Positions 1 to 5,177 of a stretch of DNA of 5,728 nt are shown here, one piece after another. Position numbers and translations under genes: made by a program. Source of the stretch: Caldifarciminota bacterium 4484_18 (lineage in GTDB: Bacteria > Hydrothermota > UBA3073 > NMUJ01); the NCBI GenBank assembly GCA_002256535.1, contig NMUJ01000070.1:1-5728 (forward strand). Direction: 5' to 3'. Position 1 is the first letter of the stretch; each line of letters starts with the position of its first letter. The notes under the pieces are model-generated. The model saw only the letters and a list, made by a program, of their open reading frames with translations. It did not search any database and was not told where the DNA came from.

Positions 1-9
1 GGTGTGGTG

Positions 10-23
10 AAAGGTTAACCTTT
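10..23. promoter_or_regulatory. 14-base perfect palindrome over the rpe ribosome-binding site
   Basis: AAAGGTTAACCTTT is a perfect inverted repeat ending one base before the rpe ATG. As RNA it could form a five-base-pair stem (AAAGG/CCTTT) with a TTAA loop, which would hide the likely ribosome site AAAGG. It also holds a TAA at 16-18 that could end an upstream gene in frame 1. A role in translational control or protein binding is only inferred, because a 14-base palindrome can arise by chance. Confidence 0.3.
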
Positions 24-24
24 T

Positions 25-543
25 ATGTCGATCTTGTTTGGCCCGTCACTGCTATCGGCGGATTTTTCGCAGCTCGAAGAGGAGATCAGGCAGGTCGAAC
101 GTGGGGGGGCGGATTTTTTGCATCTCGATGTGATGGATGGCCATTTTGTACCTAATATCACGTTTGGGCCAATGATTGTTGAGGCGATAAGGAAGTTAAC
201 ATCGTTGCCGTTGGATGTACACTTGATGATAGCACAACCTGATAAGTATTGGATGCGGTTTAAAGCTGCAGGCGCCGATTGGATAAGCTTACATGTAGAG
301 GTGGGTGTGACACCGGAGCTTATCAGTGAGATGAGAAAGGAGGTCAAAACCGGTATAGCGATCAACCCCAATACTCCATTAGAGGTGGTTGAGCCTTACG
401 TTGATGAGGTGGATTTCGTGCTGGTGATGACCGTCAATCCAGGGTTCGGTGGACAGCGGTTTATTTCAACCCCATTACAGAAGGTGAAGGAATTGAGCCA
501 GCGTGGGGTGAGTGAGTGGTTCTTCCGTATTCAAAAGAGGTAA
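25..543 (+). CDS. rpe: Ribulose-phosphate 3-epimerase, C-terminally truncated
   Basis: Rpe interconverts D-ribulose 5-phosphate and D-xylulose 5-phosphate in the cytosolic pentose phosphate pathway. The sequence follows the family closely up to about residue 161: PSLLSADF at residues 7-14, HLDVMDGHFVPN at 33-44 with metal ligands H33 and D35, DVHLM at 64-68 with ligand H66, and the phosphate loop VNPGFGGQ at 137-144. After KELSQRG the similarity stops and an unrelated tail (VSEWFFRIQKR) runs to TAA at 541-543. The protein is 172 residues, against about 215-225 for the family. It lacks the EVDGG segment, whose Asp is the fourth metal ligand and catalytic acid/base, and the GSAIF phosphate site, so as read it should be inactive. 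The ATG at 25 has AAAGG at 10-14 as a plausible ribosome site. Family identity is very secure; whether the truncation is real is not. Confidence 0.93.
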   Translation: MSILFGPSLLSADFSQLEEEIRQVERGGADFLHLDVMDGHFVPNITFGPMIVEAIRKLTSLPLDVHLMIAQPDKYWMRFKAAGADWISLHVEVGVTPELISEMRKEVKTGIAINPNTPLEVVEPYVDEVDFVLVMTVNPGFGGQRFISTPLQKVKELSQRGVSEWFFRIQKR

Positions 544-662
544 CCCCTATGCACGTACGGTGCTTTTCAAAAGCATTATACAGAAGTTTGAAGCTTCGCG
601 AGGTGGTTGACCTTCCAATGGATGTTTTAAATTTTAATCTGGAGGTAAAATGCGTCATGTGA
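516..662 (+). pseudogene. Short open frame, possible C-terminal remnant of a lost gene
   Basis: This frame is open for 48 codons from just after a TGA at 513-515 to TGA at 660-662. It overlaps the end of the truncated rpe and the first 13 bases of the secreted-protein gene. Its translation contains SKALYRSLKLREVVDLP, which resembles the last helix and strand of Gfo/Idh/MocA-type oxidoreductases (pattern: aliphatic, A-L/I-Y-x-S, then VxLP). That resemblance comes from memory and is weak. The short stop/start overlap with the next gene is what one expects of a genuine upstream gene end. I infer that the 3' end of a neighbouring gene was joined to the 5' part of rpe by a deletion or misassembly. 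No good start or ribosome site of its own is seen. It may also be chance coding. Confidence 0.35.
641..646 (+). promoter_or_regulatory. Shine-Dalgarno site of the secreted-protein gene
   Basis: GGAGGT lies three bases before the ATG at 650. It is the strongest ribosome-binding site in the window and fixes that start, which also gives a well-formed signal peptide. The spacing is shorter than the usual 5-9 bases. Confidence 0.65.
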
Positions 663-1708
663 GCTTAATAGTGGTGATAGGTTTAATGATGGGTTCGTTA
701 CAAGCCCGTACTTTAGACAAGGCACCCCCATGTGAGAAGGTGGCATATCCATTGGACTGGAAACGTCACAATATTGGTAAGCTGTGGTTGGTGCTCACCA
801 ACATGGGTACAATAGGTAGTGGGGGGGAGGCAGGATATTCGGGATTAGCTGCGGAGTTTCCGCCAGGTTCGTTGGAAGAACACCTATGTGGGGCTGGTGT
901 ATGGATAGGTGCTATAGTTGAGGGTGAACCCTATGTTACCACAGGTTATGAGGGTTGGGAAGGTCCACTATATGAATGTTATCCCACACAAAACGAATGG
1001 GATACAATGTGGGTGGTGGAAACCGCTGATATGTTTTACGATATACCATACTGGACACCTTATGTTAAGGTATCGGCACAGGATTTTGTCACCCGCTATT
1101 TTGACAATACGAGGCTTGATATACAATACCATCATCCATTGAATATCGAGATCATACAGCGTAGTTACTCGTGGGGGTATGGCTTCCTGCAGGATTTCAT
1201 ATATGTGGATTATAAGATAATAAACCTAAACGAAACCGATACACTACATCAAGCATACGTAGGGTTTTTCGTCGATGGTGATGTGGGTAGGTTTACGGAT
1301 CCAGCCGCAGGTGAACCTCATATTTGGGAGGACGATTTTACGTGGTTTGACCCCGACCGTATGATGGCTGTGATACAGGATGCACCTGGTGGGCCCGATG
1401 GTGATGCATTGAGTCCACTCGGCATAAGGATAATACAGACACCGGGTGATATGTCACAACTGCAGATGTCATTCCACTGGTATAGGGGTGAAGGATCGCC
1501 CAAACCAGATTATAAGAGGTACGAGATGCTATCAAGTGCCGTGATAATGCCTGACCAGACACCTGAGGAGGCGATGGATACGAGGTTCCTGTTTGGGTTT
1601 GGACCGTTTGAGATAGTGCCGGGTGATACGCTACCGTTGACTGTAGCTGTATTATGTGGTGATGGGATTATGGGGTACAAAATTGTATGCCGATTTATTA
1701 TAGTGTGA
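650..1708 (+). CDS. Large secreted/surface protein, N-terminal part (frameshifted)
   Basis: This encodes the first 352 residues of an exported protein of unknown function. Residues 1-19 form a signal peptide: MRH, a hydrophobic core LIVVIGLMMG, and a probable cleavage after SLQA. The rest is rich in aromatic residues, Gly and Asp, with no further membrane segment, and looks like a beta-rich extracytoplasmic domain. Segments such as GAGVWIGAIVEGEP, IEIIQRSYSW, VGFFVDGDV and FGPFEIVPGDTLPL are typical of long secreted proteins in WOR-3-like bacteria. After VAVLCGDG the reading frame loses its character (IMGYKIVCRFIIV) and stops at TGA 1706-1708. The natural continuation lies in the -1 frame, which includes 1687-2151, so this is very probably one gene of about 500 codons broken by a single-base loss near 1664-1685. 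No enzymatic motif is recognised. Confidence 0.85.
   Translation: MRHVSLIVVIGLMMGSLQARTLDKAPPCEKVAYPLDWKRHNIGKLWLVLTNMGTIGSGGEAGYSGLAAEFPPGSLEEHLCGAGVWIGAIVEGEPYVTTGYEGWEGPLYECYPTQNEWDTMWVVETADMFYDIPYWTPYVKVSAQDFVTRYFDNTRLDIQYHHPLNIEIIQRSYSWGYGFLQDFIYVDYKIINLNETDTLHQAYVGFFVDGDVGRFTDPAAGEPHIWEDDFTWFDPDRMMAVIQDAPGGPDGDALSPLGIRIIQTPGDMSQLQMSFHWYRGEGSPKPDYKRYEMLSSAVIMPDQTPEEAMDTRFLFGFGPFEIVPGDTLPLTVAVLCGDGIMGYKIVCRFIIV
1663..1690 (+). other. Probable frameshift joining the two halves of the secreted protein
   Basis: The upstream reading is sensible to about VAVLCGDG (1639-1666) and the downstream -1 frame is sensible from about YGVQN (1669-1683). Restoring one base, for example a T in ATTATGGGG, would give a smooth join reading GDGIYGVQNC. 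The runs GGGG (1672-1675) and AAAA (1679-1682) are possible indel sites. No canonical X-XXY-YYZ slippery heptamer is present in the upstream frame. Confidence 0.75.
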
Positions 1709-2151
1709 CGGCGTTTGCTACACCGGATACGGTGTTTCAGCTGGAGGAGTTTCTCGAAAGTGCAGTGGAACAGAACATCATAACGGTGCTACCGGGGCCG
1801 CCAGCTGATACCACTGGTAAGAAGAAGGTGCTTGTCGTACCCAACCCATATCGTGGAGATTTTGACTATACATCCATAAGGTGGGAGTATCCACGACCGG
1901 GCCTTGCATGGACCGAAGAGGACCGGCGTATTGTGTTCATGAACCTGCCACCACACTGTAAGATAAGGGTTTACACGTTGGGTGGCGATCTGGTGCGAGA
2001 AATAGAGCACAACGATCCGGTGGTGGGTTGGGAGAGCTGGGACCTGCTTTCGAGCGAATATCAAGCTATCGCACCTGGCATATACATCTATAGTGTGGAG
2101 AACCTCCAGACCGGTGATATACAGGTGGGTAAGTTTGTTGTGATAAAATAG
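1687..2151 (+). CDS. Secreted/surface protein, C-terminal part with FlgD/Por-like sandwich
   Basis: This is the continuation of the gene starting at 650, in a different frame. The frame is open from just after a TGA at 1660-1662, so the ATG at 1687 is only the first formal start, and there is no ribosome site in front of it. Numbered from that ATG, it has a linker ITVLPGPPAD (31-41), VLVVPNPYRGD (48-58), and a C-terminal beta-sandwich: FMNLPPHCKIRVYTLGGDLV (84-103), ESWDLLS (116-122), APGIYIYSVE (129-138) and the end GKFVVIK. The pattern matches the FlgD Ig-like / Por secretion tail type found at the C-termini of exported proteins in the Bacteroidota-Chlorobi-Fibrobacterota-WOR-3 assemblage, where such domains can act as sorting or anchoring modules. 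Whether this one is a type IX sorting signal is not known. The next gene starts 10 bases downstream. Confidence 0.85.
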   Translation: MPIYYSVTAFATPDTVFQLEEFLESAVEQNIITVLPGPPADTTGKKKVLVVPNPYRGDFDYTSIRWEYPRPGLAWTEEDRRIVFMNLPPHCKIRVYTLGGDLVREIEHNDPVVGWESWDLLSSEYQAIAPGIYIYSVENLQTGDIQVGKFVVIK

Positions 2152-2161
2152 TATTCTGAGG

Positions 2162-2833
2162 ATGGCAAAGAAGAGAAAGAAGCTCACCCGCAAGGAGTTA
2201 AAACGCGATGTATTTACAGAAACACTTATTAACTACTGGGTGAGGGTTAAGCATGCACCTTCGTTGTTGGTGTACCCTATACTTGGGATAGTGGCAGTTA
2301 TAGCGTTAGGCATATACCTGCAGAGGGCTAAGCAACATCGTATATCGCAAGCCTATACGTTGTATTTCAATGGCCAATATTACTATATGGGTAACGATTT
2401 CGATAATGCTGAATCACAGTGGAAGAAATTAATTGAGACCTACCCAAATTATGCGGTTGCACAACGTGCTATGTACTTTTTGGGTAATATAGCCTATTTT
2501 CGTGCTGAATACGAAGAGGCATGCACCTACTACGAGGAGCTGCTACAAGACTGTAAAGATAAAGAACTACGTGCAGCCGCTATCATGGGGATAGCGGATT
2601 GCTATCTTGCAGAGAACGATCCGATCAGTGCGAGGGAGGAATACCTCGAACTTGTGGATAAATATCCCGAAAGCGTACTGGCACCATATGCACTTTATCG
2701 AGCAGCTTTATGTGTAGCTGATACTAACGAAAGGAGCCATATTTTACGGCGACTTTTGGAGGAGTACCCCAGAAGCAACTATGCGAAACTCGTACGTGCA
2801 CGCTATCCGGGTTTGGGTTTGAGTAAGGAATAG
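2162..2833 (+). CDS. Membrane-anchored tetratricopeptide-repeat protein
   Basis: This is a 223-residue protein with a strongly basic cytoplasmic N-terminus (MAKKRKKLTRKELKRD), one membrane helix at about residues 35-53 (LLVYPILGIVAVIALGIYL), and then an exported helical domain. Four helical-hairpin repeats of TPR type can be traced at about 64-97, 103-133, 138-170 and 173-205, with marks such as AESQWKKLIETYPN, ALYRAALC and RRLLEEYPRS. The layout resembles YfgM/YbgF-like scaffold proteins that assist envelope assembly, but the partner is unknown. The MAKKR start is chosen because the basic leader matches such proteins; GAGG directly abuts the ATG, so the ribosome site is poor, and reading probably couples to the gene ending 10 bases upstream. 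The stop lies 31 bases inside the convergent regulator gene. It appears intact. Confidence 0.87.
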   Translation: MAKKRKKLTRKELKRDVFTETLINYWVRVKHAPSLLVYPILGIVAVIALGIYLQRAKQHRISQAYTLYFNGQYYYMGNDFDNAESQWKKLIETYPNYAVAQRAMYFLGNIAYFRAEYEEACTYYEELLQDCKDKELRAAAIMGIADCYLAENDPISAREEYLELVDKYPESVLAPYALYRAALCVADTNERSHILRRLLEEYPRSNYAKLVRARYPGLGLSKE

Positions 2834-3150
2834 ATTCTCTCCAGTGCAGCACGTTCTTTGCGTTTGGCGTCAGCATAATCCTTAAGTGCAGCCATAAGGT
2901 CGGGTGTCTCCTCCCAGAGTATGTCTATGCTATTGGTACGTTTGGGTTCTTCACCCTTAAGTAACCAATCGATGGATACACCACCCAGCTCACTTATCTT
3001 GATGAGCATATCGTACGGAGGTAACCTCCTATTTTCGTAATTCCAAACCGCTTGCACTGTGCAGCCAAGTTTTTCGGCAAACTCACGCAGGGTGAACCCT
3101 AATTTTTCGCGTACTTGACGTATACGTTTATGGATGGCAGATTTATCCAT
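2803..3150 (-). CDS. XRE-family helix-turn-helix regulator
   Basis: This is a 115-residue DNA-binding protein, presumably a transcriptional regulator. Residues 6-66 form a Cro/C1-type five-helix domain: IHKRIRQVREKLGFTLREFA (helices 1-2), EKLGCTVQAVWNYENRRLPP (turn and recognition helix, with the typical Q-A-V-x-x-Y/W-E-N pattern) and DMLIKISELGGVSIDWLLKGE (the usual domain end, SxDWLLxGE). The tail from about 67 is charged and helical (MAALKDYADAKRKERAALERIYSLL) and could be a dimerisation coiled coil. It is last in the leftward operon, 23 bases after the amidase-domain stop. No clear ribosome site is seen. An AT-rich dyad covers its ATG and might be an operator for self-repression. The last codons overlap the TPR gene antisense by 31 bases. 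The target genes are unknown. Confidence 0.9.
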   Translation of the reverse strand: MDKSAIHKRIRQVREKLGFTLREFAEKLGCTVQAVWNYENRRLPPYDMLIKISELGGVSIDWLLKGEEPKRTNSIDILWEETPDLMAALKDYADAKRKERAALERIYSLLKPKPG

Positions 3151-3161
3151 TATTTAATAAT
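3149..3161. promoter_or_regulatory. AT-rich dyad over the start codon of the XRE regulator
   Basis: ATTATT-T-AATAAT is a perfect inverted repeat with a one-base centre. On the - strand it covers the first two bases of the ATG and the 11 bases before it. Cro/C1-type proteins commonly bind such short dyads and repress their own genes, so this is a candidate operator; that is inference. The base composition is low-complexity, so chance is a real alternative. Confidence 0.3.
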
Positions 3162-3173
3162 CCACTAAAAATA

Positions 3174-3740
3174 TCAACTGTCAATATTGTCATGGGTGGA
3201 TTCAATGAGGTCGGACCAAAACTTTCGTATGCCGTTTGCTATGATGGAGGCGATTTGACGTTGATATGATGTGTCTTCTACTTTGCTGTAGGGGTGCCAC
3301 AAACCTGGCACTATATACGCACGGGGGGCAAACATCTGTATTATCGGGTATTTTGAGCATTCGTGTAACCCAAGATCGTTCATGTTGAGTTCATTGACAA
3401 GTGAATCTTTCAACAACTTTGCAAGCTGTTTACCATCTTCGTTGAGGTAATAGTAGAAACCTGCGACACCGTCCTCAACAAGTGTGGGCTCGAAATGTGA
3501 TACCATCACCACAATGTGGGGTGAATTACGAAATATCTTATCCACCCTATACGTGTCGGTTTGGGCATCGAGCATCGAACCCCACGTGAGTTCAGCTGCC
3601 ACCCCTGTTGTTCTCAAACATCCCTTTATATATCTCGCTAATCGTAGGTTTAGCGGGTCAGCTGGTAACGGATCGATCATAACGTTTGGATAGCATGGCT
3701 TTATGTCTAAAGGGTAAGGTTTACCTGCTGGTACGTACTT
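3174..3740 (-). CDS. Second, degenerate Amidase_3-like domain (C-terminal half of split amidase)
   Basis: This frame is open from just after a TAA at 3741-3743; the first ATG is at 3680, but homology-like sequence starts upstream (KYVPAGKPYPLDIKP), so it reads as a continuation of the amidase at 3721-4467. Numbered from the 3680 ATG, it shows the fold of an Amidase_3 domain: MIDP, NLRLARYIKG, TGVAAELTWG, HIVVMVSH (H62), GFYYYLNEDGKQLAKLLKDSL, LGL and TSYQRQIASIIANGIRKFW. The zinc-binding sites are mostly lost. DPGHGG is replaced by DPLPADP, the following Glu is absent, and the catalytic Glu of ExxFISN is replaced in IVPGLWHP. It is therefore probably a non-catalytic module, perhaps for binding or structure, attached to an active amidase. 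The stop is 23 bases before the XRE gene. The domain assignment comes from motif order and is less certain than for the first domain. Confidence 0.72.
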   Translation of the reverse strand, partial: KYVPAGKPYPLDIKPCYPNVMIDPLPADPLNLRLARYIKGCLRTTGVAAELTWGSMLDAQTDTYRVDKIFRNSPHIVVMVSHFEPTLVEDGVAGFYYYLNEDGKQLAKLLKDSLVNELNMNDLGLHECSKYPIIQMFAPRAYIVPGLWHPYSKVEDTSYQRQIASIIANGIRKFWSDLIESTHDNIDS

Positions 3741-4467
3741 TTACTGTGAGGTTGGCTCTACGTTGTGGGTATGGTACCAGTATTCTTCCGTTACAATATC
3801 TATAGCCGTAAGGTTTGTCGTCTATAAATACCTCAATTGTGGCGGGATCGATATCGTCACCTGTCACTTCTATATACTTAGCTTGTGGTGTTATCTGGAG
3901 GTTGGCATTACCGGCTGCAAGGTAGTTGATGATCGCCTCGGTATATGCGGAAGCTTCACGCTCAAGGTATTCTTTACGTCTGAGCTGACGTTCGTTTTCG
4001 GGGTTGGATATATACGAGGCTTCACCCAACACGGTAGGTTCGACATTTTCACGCATCACCCTGTAGGTGGATGGTAGTGGAGGTAACGTCTCCAACCCTA
4101 TATGCCTACGGAATGCAAGGTATAGATGAGTGGCCAGATCTTCGGATGGGGTTTCACCTTCCCATGGGTAGTATATTTCGGTACGGTTGATTGTGGGGTC
4201 CCTTTCTGCGTTGGCATTGTGATGTATTGATATGAAAATATCTGCATTAACTTGTCTGGCGATCGCTACACGGCGGTCGAGTGGTACATCGTAATCGCCA
4301 TCACGTGTGAGGATTACTTTAATACCTCGGGATGCGAGTTTCGACTTCACCAGCAATGCCACATGAAGGTTGACGGATTTCTCTTCGAGCCCGGTCGGGC
4401 CCACAGCTCCTTTGGATGCACCACCATGACCGGGATCCAAAACCACAGTTTTACCTTCTATGCTCAT
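3721..4467 (-). CDS. N-acetylmuramoyl-L-alanine amidase (Amidase_3), catalytic half
   Basis: This is a zinc amidase that would cut the bond between N-acetylmuramic acid and L-alanine in peptidoglycan. The 248-residue frame carries a complete Amidase_3 core: LDPGHGG at 10-16 (zinc ligand H14), GLEEKSVNL at 26-34 (ligand E29), ILTRDGD at 52-58, FISIHHNA at 78-85 (ligand H82) and GEASYISNPENE at 148-159 (catalytic E149). Residues 190-248 form a small beta-rich domain (IEVFIDDKPYGYRYCNG). The frame then breaks and a second degenerate amidase-like domain follows. The start ATG overlaps the folD end by 17 bases, and an in-frame TAA lies three codons upstream. No signal peptide or membrane segment is present, which is odd for a periplasmic wall enzyme and may mean an unusual export route or an altered 5' end. 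Confidence 0.92.
   Translation of the reverse strand: MSIEGKTVVLDPGHGGASKGAVGPTGLEEKSVNLHVALLVKSKLASRGIKVILTRDGDYDVPLDRRVAIARQVNADIFISIHHNANAERDPTINRTEIYYPWEGETPSEDLATHLYLAFRRHIGLETLPPLPSTYRVMRENVEPTVLGEASYISNPENERQLRRKEYLEREASAYTEAIINYLAAGNANLQITPQAKYIEVTGDDIDPATIEVFIDDKPYGYRYCNGRILVPYPQRRANLTVKVRTSR
3735..3744 (-). other. Probable frameshift inside the two-domain amidase
   Basis: On the - strand the amidase frame reads TVKVRTSR and stops at 3721-3723. Removing one A from the AAAA run (plus-strand TTTT, 3739-3742) makes it read TVKYVPAGKPYPLD and flow into the second domain without a stop. The shift can only lie between the TAA of the second frame (3741-3743) and the first-frame stop, so its place is narrowly fixed. 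A single-base insertion, biological or from sequencing, explains it. Confidence 0.72.
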
Positions 4468-4984
4468 AGGATTTTACCAGGTTATACATAAGGTAGTGGG
4501 TGGTAACTTTACCTACACCACCAGGTACTGGTGTTATGTAGCTTGCGAGCTGGTACACTTCGTCAAACTTTACATCACCAACCAGCTTACCAGCGACTAC
4601 GTTGATACCGACATCGATAACTATCGTGCCACGCTTAACGTGCTTTTTACCGATAAGGTGTGGTTTACCAGCAGCTACTATGAGTATATCGGCTTCATGG
4701 GTGATCTCGGTGAGTTGTTCCGTTTTTGAGTGACACACAGTTACGGTGGCATCTATTCCCTTTTGTAGTAATAACATTGCCAGTGGCTTACCAACGACGA
4801 GGCTCCTACCTATAATAACGGCACGTTTACCGGTGAGCGGTACCCCTATGAACTGCAGTATCTCCCATACACTACCTACGGTGGAGGGTAAAACCCGTGG
4901 CCGCCCCGCCATCAACAAGCCCAGATTGTATGGGTGCATACAATCTACATCCTTAGTTGGTGATATGGTTTCAACAATCCCAGG
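4451..4984 (-). CDS. folD: FolD C-terminal part: NAD(P)-binding domain
   Basis: This is the major part of methylenetetrahydrofolate dehydrogenase / methenyltetrahydrofolate cyclohydrolase, a cytosolic one-carbon enzyme. The frame is open from after a TAA at 4985-4987. There is no ATG until 4939, yet the residues before it (GIVETISPTKDVDC) match the family, so this is a fragment and not a gene with its own start. Numbered from the 4939 ATG, it has HPYNLGLL (2-9), the dinucleotide-binding VIIGRSLVVGKPLA (41-54), TVTVCHSKT (65-73), ADILIVAAGKP (83-93), IVIDVGIN (106-113) and YITPVPGGVGKVT (134-146). Departures from the common bifunctional enzyme are KDVDC for KDVDG, PSTVGS for PCTPxG, and GGVGKVT for GGVGPMT. 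About 45 residues, including the VQLPLP loop, are missing between this and the N-terminal piece. Confidence 0.9.
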   Translation of the reverse strand, partial: PGIVETISPTKDVDCMHPYNLGLLMAGRPRVLPSTVGSVWEILQFIGVPLTGKRAVIIGRSLVVGKPLAMLLLQKGIDATVTVCHSKTEQLTEITHEADILIVAAGKPHLIGKKHVKRGTIVIDVGINVVAGKLVGDVKFDEVYQLASYITPVPGGVGKVTTHYLMYNLVKSYEHRR

Positions 4985-4990
4985 TTAGCT
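4971..4990 (-). other. folD: Internal deletion junction in folD
   Basis: The N-terminal frame reads IEVIELTWDC and stops, while the overlapping C-terminal frame begins GIVETISPTKDVD. In intact FolD proteins these two segments are separated by roughly 45 residues that include the helix after the active-site Lys and the QLPLP motif. No sequence for that segment exists in the window, so about 130-140 bases are absent and the frame is shifted. Confidence 0.8.
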
Positions 4991-5177
4991 CGATAACCTC
5001 TATCCCATACTTTTGGGCTACCTTTTTGATACTCCTGAAGTATGAACGTATGCTGGGGTTGTCACCTACCATAAGGGTTGCGAGTTTGGGTGTAAAATTG
5101 AGCCCCTCCATACGTTGTGTGATACGTGGTATAAGTTGGTTTACCACCTGGTCACCGGTCACCACTGTAGTGTTCAT
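4971..5177 (-). CDS. folD: FolD N-terminal part: folate-binding domain fragment
   Basis: These 68 residues are the start of FolD, with ATG at 5177 overlapping the nuclease stop as ATGA, so translation is probably coupled. Visible motifs are KLATLMVGDNPSIRSYFRS (31-49), the substrate-binding block of the family, followed by KKVAQKYGIEVIEL. Tyr46 fits the conserved active-site Tyr, but the Lys four residues later in the family motif YVxxK is Ile50 here, followed by K51 and K52. That Lys is needed for cyclohydrolase activity in well-studied FolD proteins, so activity may be reduced to dehydrogenase only (inference). After about LTW the family match ends and a TGA at 4971-4973 stops the frame. 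The rest of the enzyme continues in another frame after a gap of about 45 missing codons. Confidence 0.88.
   Translation of the reverse strand: MNTTVVTGDQVVNQLIPRITQRMEGLNFTPKLATLMVGDNPSIRSYFRSIKKVAQKYGIEVIELTWDC

Noticed and set aside
1..18. End of an upstream gene (GVVKG then TAA)
   Set aside because: Only five codons in frame 1; too short to support, and one other frame is open too.
551..563. Small hairpin GCAC-GTACG-GTGC as a terminator after rpe
   Set aside because: Only a four-base stem and no T-run after it.
461..658. Reverse-strand open frame opposite the rpe end
   Set aside because: Low-complexity, Ser/Thr/Arg-rich translation without motifs or a ribosome site; it is the antisense of the + strand fragment at 516-662.
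1664..1685. Programmed -1 ribosomal frameshifting in the secreted protein
   Set aside because: No X-XXY-YYZ slippery heptamer in the upstream frame and no evident stimulating stem seen by eye; a base loss is simpler.
3150..3180. Sigma-70 promoter for the XRE gene (TTGATA ... TATTAA)
   Set aside because: The spacing of about 12 bases is far from the usual 16-18.
3763..4077. Plus-strand open frame of 104 codons inside the amidase region
   Set aside because: Antisense shadow of a strongly motif-supported amidase; its translation has no family-like pattern.
4971..4990. Intein, intron or insertion as the cause of the folD split
   Set aside because: Sequence is missing at the junction, not added, so an intervening element cannot explain it.
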